Source of the DNA: Massilia agilis
GTDB taxonomy: Bacteria > Pseudomonadota > Gammaproteobacteria > Burkholderiales > Burkholderiaceae_D
Direction of reading: 5' to 3'
DNA length: 64,000 nucleotides
NCBI RefSeq assembly: GCF_024756255.1
Contig: NZ_JANUHB010000002.1
Coordinates: forward strand, 1,364,001-1,428,000
Shown: piece after piece, positions 24,866-32,264 of the stretch
How positions within the stretch are numbered: position 1 is the stretch's first letter
Layout: every line of letters starts with the position of its first letter
The notes under the pieces: generated by a model
The model's database searches: none
The model's input: only the letters and a program-made list of their open reading frames with translations
Told to the model about the DNA's origin: nothing
Translations under genes and position numbers: made by a program

Positions 24866-25402
24866 TTAGTGGGCCCAGATGTAGACGCTGCTGCCTTGCA
24901 GCTTGATGTCGTTCATCGCCATGGCGCCGAACGAGGCGTTCGAGCCGCCCATCGAGATGCCGCCCACCGACACGTTCAGGCCGTTGGCAGCTGCCACCGC
25001 GATTTTCGGGATCGCGATCTTGACCACGTCGCCGCCGCCGTAGAAGGCCTGCAGCGCGGCGCCCTGTGCGGCCGCAGCCGGGGTTGCGCCCATCGTGGTC
25101 GGGTCGATCACGCCCAGCGTGCTGCCGTAGGCATCAGCCAGGAACGAGGTGCCGTTGATCACGTCCAGGGTCATCGCGAACGTGCCGTTGATGCCGATGT
25201 TCTTGAAGCTGACCGAGGCGTTTTCGGTGGTGTTGGTGTACTTGAACTCGCCGATGTTCATATGCAGGTCGGCGGCGATCGAGACGCCGTCCTGGCCCGA
25301 GACTTTGGACAGCTCCTTGTCCGCGATCGGCGTCATGGCCGAGGCGTAGGCGGTGAACGAGGACACGACGGCGGCGAGAGCCAGTTTGTTCAGCAGTTTC
25401 AT
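24866..25402 (-). CDS. FilA/DUF6160-family secreted protein (first, probably major)
   Basis: This 178-residue protein starts at ATG 25402 with ggagataac upstream. The signal peptide is KLLNKLALAAVVSSFTAYASA. The mature protein begins MTPIADKELSKVSGQDGVSIAADLHMNIGEFKYTNT, a DUF6160/FilA-type beginning. Beta-prone sequence continues (NASVSFKNIGINGTFAMTLDVING), and the protein ends NDIKLQGSSVYIWAH. It is less GC-rich in amino-acid usage (many Asn, Thr, Lys) than its paralogs, which fits an abundant secreted subunit. It leads a set of four tandem paralogs. Relatives are annotated as putative pilus system protein FilA in Acinetobacter; direct functional proof is not known to me. Confidence 0.72.
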   Translation of the reverse strand: MKLLNKLALAAVVSSFTAYASAMTPIADKELSKVSGQDGVSIAADLHMNIGEFKYTNTTENASVSFKNIGINGTFAMTLDVINGTSFLADAYGSTLGVIDPTTMGATPAAAAQGAALQAFYGGGDVVKIAIPKIAVAAANGLNVSVGGISMGGSNASFGAMAMNDIKLQGSSVYIWAH

Positions 25403-25524
25403 TGTTATCTCCATGGTTGTTGTAATTGCTACGATGGGACTCTGCCCGGCTCCCGGCACGATCCGCGCGTGTCCGATCCCGGCTTGTGGCCTTCTCCGAG
25501 GCGGTCCGGTGGGAGCGAGTTGCT

Positions 25525-25545
25525 CTTAATCAAAAGCTAATTAAG
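25525..25545. promoter_or_regulatory. Palindrome in the upstream region of the first FilA-like gene
   Basis: cttaat (25525-25530) and attaag (25540-25545) form a 6-bp inverted repeat with a 9-nt A/T-rich spacer, 120-145 nt upstream of the start codon. A TATAAC hexamer on the - strand (25560-25555) lies just beyond it and could be a -10 box, though no -35 match pairs with it. It is a possible operator. Confidence 0.3.
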
Positions 25546-25645
25546 AATGACCATGTTATAACTGCCGTGTTGAAAAATGCATCGGCACACGCTGGCGGCA
25601 GAAGCCAAATGGATGGCTTGCCGAGCCACGCGCGCGGCAGGCGCG

Positions 25646-25681
25646 AAAAAAAACCCGCTGTCGTAAAACAGCGGGTTTTTT
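25646..25681. terminator. Bidirectional intrinsic terminator next to typA
   Basis: A run of A, the stem cccgctg (25654-25660) and cagcggg (25669-25675), and a run of T form a hairpin with A/T arms in both orientations. It lies 16 nt beyond the typA stop (- strand), so it terminates typA. Confidence 0.85.
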
Positions 25682-25696
25682 GTGCAGCGCGGCGGC

Positions 25697-27532
25697 TTAT
25701 GCGGCCTCGCGGCTGGCCTTCTTGCGCTCGTGCTCTTTCAGGAAGCGCTTGCGCAGGCGGATGCTCTTCGGCGTGATCTCGACCAGTTCGTCGTCCTCGA
25801 TGAACTCGACCGCGTACTCCAGCGACAGCTGGATCGGCGGGACCAGGCGCACGGCTTCGTCGGTGCCCGAGGCGCGCACGTTGGTCAGCTGCTTGCCCTT
25901 GACCGGGTTGACCACCAGGTCGTTGTCGCGCGAGTGGATACCGATGATCATGCCCTCGTACACCGGGGTGTTGTGCTCGACGAACATGCGGCCGCGGTCC
26001 TGCAGCTTCCACAGCGCGTAGGCGACGGCGGCGCCGTCTTCCTGCGAGATCAGCACGCCGTTGCGACGGCCAGCCAGCTCGCCCTTGCCGTTATCGACCG
26101 GGGCGTAGGCATCGAACACGTGGCTCATCAGGCCGGTGCCGCGGGTCAGGGTCATGAAGTCGCCCTGGAAGCCGATCAGGCCACGCGCCGGGATGCGGTA
26201 CTCGAGGCGCACGCGGCCCTTGCCGTCCGGTTCCATGTTCTGCAGGTCGCCACGGCGGCGGCCCAGCTCTTCCATCACGCCGCCCTGGTTCACTTCTTCC
26301 ACGTCCACGGTCAGCAGTTCGTACGGCTCGCACTTGACGCCGTCGATGTCCTTGAACACCACGCGCGGGCGCGACACGGCCAGCTCGAAGCCTTCGCGGC
26401 GCATGTTCTCCAGCAGGATCGTCAGGTGCAGCTCGCCGCGGCCCGACACTTCAAAGATGGTGTCGTCGTCGGTCGGCAGCACGCGCAGCGCCACGTTCGA
26501 TTTCAGTTCGCGGTCCAGGCGATCGCGCAGCTGGCGGCTGGTCACGAACTTGCCTTCGCGGCCGGCCAGCGGCGAGGTGTTGACCATGAAGTTCATGGTC
26601 AGGGTCGGCTCGTCCACGGTCAGCATCGGCAGCGCGTCAAGGGTGTCCGGTGCGCACACGGTCGAACCGATGCCGATTTCTTCGATACCGTTGATCAGCA
26701 CGATGTCGCCGGCGACGGCTTCATCGACCAGCACGCGCTCCAGGCCCTTGAAGTTGAGCACCTGGTTGATGCGGCCCTTGATCGGGGTGCTGTCCGGGCC
26801 GTTCAACACGGCCACGTCCATGCCCGGCTTGATGCGGCCGCGGCTGATGCGGCCGATGCCGATCTTGCCCACGTACGACGAGTAGTCGAGCGAGGTGATC
26901 TGCATCTGCAGCGGGCCGTCCGGGTTGTCGTCGCGTACCGGCACGTATTTCAGGATCGCTTCGAACAGCGGCTTCATGTCGCCGTCGCGCACGTCTTCGG
27001 TAAGACCCGCGTAGCCGTTCAGGCCCGAGGCGTAGATGACCGGGAAGTCGAGCTGCTCGTCGGTGGCGCCGAGCTTGTCGAACAGTTCGAAGGTCTGGTT
27101 GATCGCCCACTCGGCGCGCGCGCCCGGACGGTCGATCTTGTTGAGCACGACGATGGGCTTCAGGCCCAGCGCCAGCGCCTTGCGGGTCACGAAGCGGGTC
27201 TGCGGCATCGGGCCTTCCTGCGCATCGACCAGCAGCAGCACCGAGTCCACCATCGACAGCACGCGCTCGACCTCACCGCCGAAGTCGGCGTGGCCCGGGG
27301 TGTCGACGATGTTGATGTGGGTGCCTTCGTACTCGACCGCGCAGTTCTTCGACAGGATGGTAATGCCGCGTTCCTTCTCGAGGTCGTTCGAGTCCATGAC
27401 GCGGGTATCGACCTGCTGGTTTTCGCGGAAGGTGCCCGACTGGCGCAGCAGCTGGTCGACCAGGGTCGTCTTGCCGTGGTCAACGTGGGCGATGATTGCG
27501 ATATTACGAATCGCGCGTTTGGTCTCTGACAT
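25697..27532 (-). CDS. typA: Ribosome-associated GTPase TypA/BipA
   Basis: This 611-residue protein is of normal family length. Residues 15-22 are the P-loop (AHVDHGKT), DTPGH is at 77-81 and NKID at 131-134. The rest carries EF-G-like domains II and III/V and the BipA C-terminal domain, including [33 protein letters not shown] and [24 protein letters not shown]. TypA binds the 70S ribosome and helps large-subunit assembly, especially under stress or cold. It is a single-gene unit with its own terminator. Confidence 0.97.
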   Translation of the reverse strand: MSETKRAIRNIAIIAHVDHGKTTLVDQLLRQSGTFRENQQVDTRVMDSNDLEKERGITILSKNCAVEYEGTHINIVDTPGHADFGGEVERVLSMVDSVLLLVDAQEGPMPQTRFVTRKALALGLKPIVVLNKIDRPGARAEWAINQTFELFDKLGATDEQLDFPVIYASGLNGYAGLTEDVRDGDMKPLFEAILKYVPVRDDNPDGPLQMQITSLDYSSYVGKIGIGRISRGRIKPGMDVAVLNGPDSTPIKGRINQVLNFKGLERVLVDEAVAGDIVLINGIEEIGIGSTVCAPDTLDALPMLTVDEPTLTMNFMVNTSPLAGREGKFVTSRQLRDRLDRELKSNVALRVLPTDDDTIFEVSGRGELHLTILLENMRREGFELAVSRPRVVFKDIDGVKCEPYELLTVDVEEVNQGGVMEELGRRRGDLQNMEPDGKGRVRLEYRIPARGLIGFQGDFMTLTRGTGLMSHVFDAYAPVDNGKGELAGRRNGVLISQEDGAAVAYALWKLQDRGRMFVEHNTPVYEGMIIGIHSRDNDLVVNPVKGKQLTNVRASGTDEAVRLVPPIQLSLEYAVEFIEDDELVEITPKSIRLRKRFLKEHERKKASREAA

Positions 27533-27601
27533 TGTCTATCCAGGTGAGATTGTTGCGGGTGTACGAGGGGCCGTACGTGCTGCCAATTTCGGAAACCGGC
27601 T

Positions 27602-27630
27602 AGTATAGCACGGATACGGCCGCTGCTCCA
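27602..27630 (-). promoter_or_regulatory. Candidate typA promoter
   Basis: TATACT (27607-27602 on the - strand, 5/6 of the -10 consensus) is preceded at 17 nt by TGGAGC (27630-27625), a poor -35. It lies 70 nt upstream of the typA start, inside the 298-nt gap shared with the divergent vWA gene. No other gene is seen in that gap. Confidence 0.35.
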
Positions 27631-27830
27631 TCGCAGCCCCGAAAAAGCCGTGAATTTTCAACGGCTTGCGGATGAGCCGCCACAGCAGGGGGCCAAGCGC
27701 GCGGCAGGCGCGGCCAGTATCGCATCCGAGCGTGACAATTTCACGAATCGATTACAGGATGTAAATGCCGTTGCAGCGGGCTCGTCCTTATCGCAAGTTA
27801 TCGCGACAACAACCTGCGAAAGGCCCTGTC

Positions 27831-29486
27831 ATGAGACGCTCGATCGGCATCACCCCTGCGCTGGCGTTCGTATTTGTCCTGCTTGCAGCCTGCAGCACCA
27901 GTCCCCCCGCGCCCAGCCCGGCGCCGGCGCCGCCCGCGTCCGGCAGCGATTTCCAGTTTGCGCGCGCCCGTGAGATGCGCGCCCTGGCCCCGACGCAGGC
28001 CGCGCGCATTTCGGTCACTGGCGCCCGGTACAGCCCCGCGCCGTTTCTCCAGCCGGGCAACCGGTTTGCAACCAGCGCGCCGAACAAGCCGCTGCTGGTG
28101 GCCGAGCAGCCGGTCTCCACTTTCAGCGCCGACGTCGACACCGCCTCGTACGCCTATCTGCGGCGCGTGCTGACCGAGGGCCGCGTGCCGTCGCCCGACG
28201 CCGTGCGCGTCGATGAGATGGTCAACTACTTCCCCTACCAGTACAGCGCGCCGCGCGGCCGCAGCGAGCCGTTCGCGGTCACCACCGAGGTCATGCCGAG
28301 TCCATGGAACCCAGCGAACCAGCTGGTGCATATCGCCGTGCGCGGGTTCGACCTGCATGCAGCCGAACGGCCGCGCGCCAACGTCGTGCTGCTGGTGGAC
28401 GTGTCGGGTTCGATGGACGCCGCCGATCGACTGGGGCTGCTCAAGCAAGGCTTCCACCTGTTCGCCAGCCAGCTGCGCGATGACGACCAGGTGGCCATCG
28501 TCACCTACGCCAGCGACACCCGCGTGGCGCTCGAGCCGACGCCGGGCAAGGACAAGCAGAAGATCCTCGCCGCGATCGAAGCCTTGCGGGCCGGCGGCAG
28601 CACGTCCGGCGGCGAGGGGCTGCAGCGCGCCTATGCGCTTGCCGAGCGCAACTTCGACGCGCAAGCCGTGAACCGCGTGATCCTTGCCACCGACGGCGAT
28701 TTCAACGTCGGCATCACCGATCCGCGCCAGCTGGAGAATTTCATCGCGTCCAAGCGCAAGACCGGGGTCTACCTGTCGGTGTTCGGCGTTGGCGAGGGCA
28801 ACCTGAACGACGCGCTGATGCAGCGCCTGGCCCAGTCGGGCAACGGCCAGGCAGCCTACATCGATTCCCTGCTCGAAGCGCGCAAGGCCATGGGCGATGC
28901 GCTCGGCTCGACCATGTTCCCGATCGCGAACGACGTCAAGCTGCAGGTCGAATTCAACCCCGGCCAGGTGCAGGCCTATCGCCTAATCGGTTACGAAACC
29001 CGCATGCTCGATCGCCAGGACTTCAACGACGACAAGGTCGATGCCGGCGACATGGCAGCCGGCCACACCGTCACCGCGATCTACGAGATCACGCCGGTTG
29101 GGGCAAGCACGGGCAGCGTCGATCCGCTGCGCTACGGCGGCGCGCGCGCCACGCCGGCTTCGGGTGCAAAGGGCGACGAGCTTTGCTTCGTCAAGCTGCG
29201 CTACAAGCTGCCGGGCGAAGCGTCCAGCCGGCTGGTCGAGCATGCCGTGCGCGCGGCGTCGGCGCACAAGCGCCTGGACGCGGTGCCGGACGAGCAGCGC
29301 TTCGCGGTCGCTGTTGCCGCATTCGGCCAGCGCCTGCGCGGCGAACACCAGCTGGCCGACTACAGCTATGCCGACATCGCCACGCTGGCGAACTCGGCGC
29401 GCGGCACGGACCCCGATGGCTACCGCGCCGAATTCGTCCGGCTGGTGCGCATGGCCGATGCGCTCAGCGCGGCCGGTTCGCACTGA
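27831..29486 (+). CDS. vWA-domain lipoprotein (YfbK type)
   Basis: This 551-residue protein starts at ATG 27831. A lipobox (LLAACSTS, Cys at residue 21) predicts a lipoprotein, followed by a Pro-rich linker. A conserved pre-domain (STFSADVDTASYAYLRRVLTEGRVPSPDAVRVDEMVNYFPY) precedes the von Willebrand factor A domain with an intact MIDAS motif DVSGSM and TDGDFNVGITDPRQL. The C-terminal part (FNPGQVQAYRLIGYETR, DYSYADIATLANSARGTDPDGYRAEFVRLV) is the DUF3520-type domain of E. coli YfbK. Role unknown; it probably binds a protein partner at the envelope in a metal-dependent way. It ends in front of a strong hairpin (29534-29561). Confidence 0.88.
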   Translation: MRRSIGITPALAFVFVLLAACSTSPPAPSPAPAPPASGSDFQFARAREMRALAPTQAARISVTGARYSPAPFLQPGNRFATSAPNKPLLVAEQPVSTFSADVDTASYAYLRRVLTEGRVPSPDAVRVDEMVNYFPYQYSAPRGRSEPFAVTTEVMPSPWNPANQLVHIAVRGFDLHAAERPRANVVLLVDVSGSMDAADRLGLLKQGFHLFASQLRDDDQVAIVTYASDTRVALEPTPGKDKQKILAAIEALRAGGSTSGGEGLQRAYALAERNFDAQAVNRVILATDGDFNVGITDPRQLENFIASKRKTGVYLSVFGVGEGNLNDALMQRLAQSGNGQAAYIDSLLEARKAMGDALGSTMFPIANDVKLQVEFNPGQVQAYRLIGYETRMLDRQDFNDDKVDAGDMAAGHTVTAIYEITPVGASTGSVDPLRYGGARATPASGAKGDELCFVKLRYKLPGEASSRLVEHAVRAASAHKRLDAVPDEQRFAVAVAAFGQRLRGEHQLADYSYADIATLANSARGTDPDGYRAEFVRLVRMADALSAAGSH

Positions 29487-29533
29487 GCACGTTCGACCGG
29501 GCACGCAGCCAGCCCTTTCGTCAGCAGTGAAAA

Positions 29534-29561
29534 CGTCGTTCCGGCGTGCGCCGGAACGACG
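29534..29561. repeat. 12-bp perfect hairpin, interspersed-repeat/terminator
   Basis: cgtcgttccggc (29534-29545) and gccggaacgacg (29550-29561) form a perfect stem with the 4-nt loop gtgc. It sits between two convergent genes (vWA and the S41 peptidase). No T-run follows. The GTCGTTCCGGC core is a common short palindromic repeat in this bacterial group; a variant is at 32087-32188. Confidence 0.6.
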
Positions 29562-29577
29562 GTCAGGCAGTCAGCGA

Positions 29578-30597
29578 TCAGGCCTTGTCCAGCGCGGCCA
29601 GCGCCTTGCCGATGCTGGTGCGCTGCGCCTCGTCCTTGCTCGCTTCGCGCAGCGCCTGCAGCGCCTGGCGATGCGCCACGGCCAGCGCCTCTTTCTCGTC
29701 CACCGCAACGTCCGGCGGCACGCCGACGCCGTCCCAGCTCTTGCCGGTGACCGGGCTGACCGACTCGCCGATCGGCACCGACAGCAGGTAGTCGTTGGCT
29801 ACGGCCACCAGCTCGTTGGGATTGCCGCCGCCGCGCGTGGTGGCGCCCACCAGCGTCGCGCGTTTCAGGCTTTGCAGCGCGTAGGCGAACGCCTCGCCTG
29901 CCGAGAAGGTGCGGTTGGACGTGAGCACGTACACCGGCTTGTCCAGGTAGCGCTTGCCCGGCACGTAGGCCTGCGTGAACATGTGCTCCGTGCCGCGGCC
30001 GCGCATGCGCAGCTCCATCAGGTCGATCGACCCGTCGAGCAGGTAGCTGGCCAGCAGCTGCATCGCTTCGCCGCCGCCGCGGTTGCTGCGCAGGTCGATG
30101 ATAAGGGCGTCGGTGTTGGCCAAAAAGCCCATCGCCGCCGCGATCGTCTCGCCGCAGAGCTGGCCGTTGTCGTGAAACTGGATGACGTCCAGATAGCCCA
30201 CGTTCCCCGGCAGGACCTCGACCTTGCGCAGCCCGTAGTTCTCGCGGCGTTCATTGTCGCGCTGCGCGGGCGAGCTGACAAAGGCGGCCGGGCGCATCGC
30301 CTGCGCATTGGGCTGGTGCTGCAGCGACATGTGCTTGTCGTGCGAGACCTCCTGCAGGTGCGTGGTCAGCAGCGTGGCAAACGCCCGCTCGTCGGCCGCG
30401 CCCGCGTAGTCGCCGGCCTTCTGGTGGCGGCGCACGTTCTGCTCGATCGCGCCGAAGCGGTCGGGGAAGACGTAGTCGGCCTTGATGCGGGCGAGCGTCT
30501 CGTCGATGACGGCATCGCGCGTGGCAGGGGCGGCGTGGACGGCCGGGGCAAAGGCCAGGAAGACGGTGGCGGCAAGGGCCAGCGAACGCAGGTGCAT
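29578..30597 (-). CDS. S41-family C-terminal-processing-like peptidase
   Basis: This 339-residue protein starts at ATG 30597 with ggaga upstream. A signal peptide is present (HLRSLALAATVFLAFAPAVHA). The tail-specific protease core reads GYLDVIQFHDN, DALIIDLRSNRGGGEAMQLLASYLL and TSNRTFSAGEAFAYALQSLKRATLVGATTRGGGNPNE, where the Ser of FSAGE is the expected nucleophile. There is no PDZ domain, as in short S41 enzymes of unknown substrate. It is probably periplasmic. It stands alone and converges with the vWA gene. Confidence 0.85.
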   Translation of the reverse strand: MHLRSLALAATVFLAFAPAVHAAPATRDAVIDETLARIKADYVFPDRFGAIEQNVRRHQKAGDYAGAADERAFATLLTTHLQEVSHDKHMSLQHQPNAQAMRPAAFVSSPAQRDNERRENYGLRKVEVLPGNVGYLDVIQFHDNGQLCGETIAAAMGFLANTDALIIDLRSNRGGGEAMQLLASYLLDGSIDLMELRMRGRGTEHMFTQAYVPGKRYLDKPVYVLTSNRTFSAGEAFAYALQSLKRATLVGATTRGGGNPNELVAVANDYLLSVPIGESVSPVTGKSWDGVGVPPDVAVDEKEALAVAHRQALQALREASKDEAQRTSIGKALAALDKA

Positions 30598-30608
30598 GGA
30601 CAATCTCC

Positions 30609-30632
30609 AAAAAGTGACGGTACCCACTTTTT
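30609..30632 (-). promoter_or_regulatory. Hairpin immediately upstream of the S41 peptidase ribosome site
   Basis: aaaaagtg (30609-30616) and cacttttt (30625-30632) form an 8-bp inverted repeat around an 8-nt loop containing ggtacc. On the coding strand the second arm runs straight into the ggaga ribosome site. It could be an RNA hairpin affecting translation, an operator, or a terminator of upstream transcription. Confidence 0.45.
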
Positions 30633-30729
30633 GCAAGACCCATGCCAGCCTGTCCTTACAGGGGAAAGCCAGCGGCGGCGCCGTCCGCGGACGCATGCAT
30701 ACCGCGTCCGCCGGACAGCGCGGACAGCG

Positions 30730-31659
30730 TTATGCCGAAGGGGCCGCCGCGACCAGGCGCTCGGGCGCGAGGATCGCGTATTCGCCGAAGAGGCCAGTGC
30801 CAAGCAGCCGGCCGTTGTGGTAGATGCGCGCCCTGCCCTGCTCGGCCGGCACCGCCACCGCCGGCTCCTTGCCCAGCGCCAGCCGCTGGCCGTGCAGGAA
30901 GCGCTTGGCCAGATCGTCGGTCAGGTCGATGCGCGGGAACGAAGACAGCAGCGCATCGACCGGCGCCAGCAGCGAGCGCGGATCGGGATGCGCCTGCAGC
31001 GCTTCGAGCGTGATCATGTGCTCGGAGGTCAAGCCGCCAACGCCGGTGCGGCGCAGTGCCGTGAGGTGCGCGCCGCAGCCCAGCGCCGCGCCGATGTCCT
31101 CGCCCAGCACGCGCACGTAGGTGCCCTTGCTGCAGGTGACGCGGATCTTCAGGAACGGGGCCTCGTAGCCGATGAAATCGAGCCCGTGGATGGTGACCGG
31201 CCGCGCCTCGCGCTCGAGCGTGACGCCTTCGCGCGCGTATTCATACAGCGCCTTGCCGTCGCGCTTCAAGGCCGAGTACATCGGCGGCACCTGCATGATC
31301 GGCCCGCGAAAGCGCGCCAGCGCCGCCTCGATCTGCTCGAGCGTCACGTCCACTTCGCGGCCCTCGACCACGCTGCCTTCGGTGTCGCCGGTGGTGGTCA
31401 TCACGCCCAGGTGCACGGTGGCCTCGTAGGTCTTGTCTGCTTCCAGCAGGTCCTGCGAGAACTTGGTCGCTTCGCCGAAGCACAGCGGCAACAGGCCCGT
31501 GGCGAACGGATCGAGCGTGCCGGTGTGGCCGGCCTTTTTAGCGTTGAGCACGCGCTTGGCCTTGATCAGCGCGTCGTTGGACGACAGGCCGACCGGCTTA
31601 TCCAGCAGGAGCACGCCGTCCACCATCTCGCGTGCTTTTTTGAACGGGCGCTCGCTCAC
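30730..31659 (-). CDS. truB: tRNA pseudouridine-55 synthase TruB
   Basis: This 309-residue protein contains [55 protein letters not shown], the TruB motif with catalytic Asp in TLDPFATG. It isomerises U55 in the T loop of tRNAs. The C-terminal PUA-like part is present. The start overlaps the rbfA stop by 4 nt, completing the typical rimP-nusA-infB-rbfA-truB order. Confidence 0.97.
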   Translation of the reverse strand: MSERPFKKAREMVDGVLLLDKPVGLSSNDALIKAKRVLNAKKAGHTGTLDPFATGLLPLCFGEATKFSQDLLEADKTYEATVHLGVMTTTGDTEGSVVEGREVDVTLEQIEAALARFRGPIMQVPPMYSALKRDGKALYEYAREGVTLEREARPVTIHGLDFIGYEAPFLKIRVTCSKGTYVRVLGEDIGAALGCGAHLTALRRTGVGGLTSEHMITLEALQAHPDPRSLLAPVDALLSSFPRIDLTDDLAKRFLHGQRLALGKEPAVAVPAEQGRARIYHNGRLLGTGLFGEYAILAPERLVAAAPSA

Positions 31660-32063
31660 TCGGTGTCCGCGTCGTTGTCGCTGTCTTCCTGCGGCCGCGT
31701 GGTGGCCATGGCCTGGTCGATCAGGGCCGACATGGCCATGCCGCGCATGGTCGAGGTGTCGTGGATGAAGTGCAGCTGCGGCAGCGTATGGATGTGCAGG
31801 CGCTTGCCGAGCTGGTTGCGCAGGAAGCCGGCCGCCTTGGTCAGGCCGTCCAGCGTGGCGCGCACCGCTTCCGGGCTGTCCTTGAGCAGCGTGAAGTAGA
31901 CCTTCGCGTGCGCGTAGTCGGGCGTGACCTGCACTTCGGTGAGCGTGACCATGCCCACGCGCGGGTCCTTCAGCTCGAAGCTGATGATCTCGGACAGGTC
32001 GCGCTGGATCTGGTCCGCCACGCGCTGGCCGCGCTGGGGGATGCTTTTGCTGTGTTTTGCCAT
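31656..32063 (-). CDS. rbfA: 30S ribosome-binding factor RbfA
   Basis: This 135-residue protein starts at ATG 32063 ([60 protein letters not shown]), the canonical RbfA beginning. A longer upstream extension of the frame lies over repeat sequence and is not coding. The C-terminal [22 protein letters not shown] fits the family, which matures the 16S 5' end at low temperature. It is followed without gap by truB. Confidence 0.96.
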   Translation of the reverse strand: MAKHSKSIPQRGQRVADQIQRDLSEIISFELKDPRVGMVTLTEVQVTPDYAHAKVYFTLLKDSPEAVRATLDGLTKAAGFLRNQLGKRLHIHTLPQLHFIHDTSTMRGMAMSALIDQAMATTRPQEDSDNDADTE

Positions 32064-32086
32064 GTTCTGACTGCTTATTCTTTTAT

Positions 32087-32188
32087 CGTCGTCCCCGCGG
32101 AGGCGGGGACCCATGCTGAGTGTGCCAGCACGCGACAGTCGCCGCTTCAGCAAGCTCAGCATGGGGCCCGGCCTTCGCCGGGACGACG
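32087..32188. repeat. Composite inverted repeat in the infB-rbfA junction
   Basis: The outer arms cgtcgtccccgcgg... (32087-32120) and its imperfect complement ...ccgggacgacg (32155-32188) share about 34 bp. Each arm also folds on itself (ccccgcggaggcgggg, cccggccttcgccggg). The element looks like a palindromic interspersed repeat inserted between infB and rbfA, which are usually close together. Confidence 0.65.
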
Positions 32189-32208
32189 TGTGCGATTCAA
32201 ATAAAACT

Positions 32209-32242
32209 TGGGGCCAGGAAGCTTTCATGCTCCCTGACCCCA
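32209..32242 (-). terminator. Terminator-like hairpin after infB
   Basis: tggggccaggaagc (32209-32222) and gctccctgacccca (32229-32242) form a 14-bp stem with two imperfect (G-U-compatible) positions. On the - strand it is followed by aagttttattt. It lies 22 nt past the infB stop and 145 nt before rbfA, so it may reduce read-through to rbfA-truB. Confidence 0.5.
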
Positions 32243-32264
32243 GATGGTACTCCTAAGACTGTGC

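Noticed and set aside
25682..27529. Long + strand frame antisense to typA
   Set aside because: Mirror of the typA coding frame with no recognisable motif.
29041..31899. 952-codon + strand frame across vWA end, S41 peptidase and truB
   Set aside because: Crosses several well-supported genes; low-complexity Arg/Ala/His translation.
31656..32228. Longer N-terminus for RbfA from 32228
   Set aside because: The extra 55 codons lie on the palindromic repeat; the canonical RbfA start (MAKHSKS) is at 32063.
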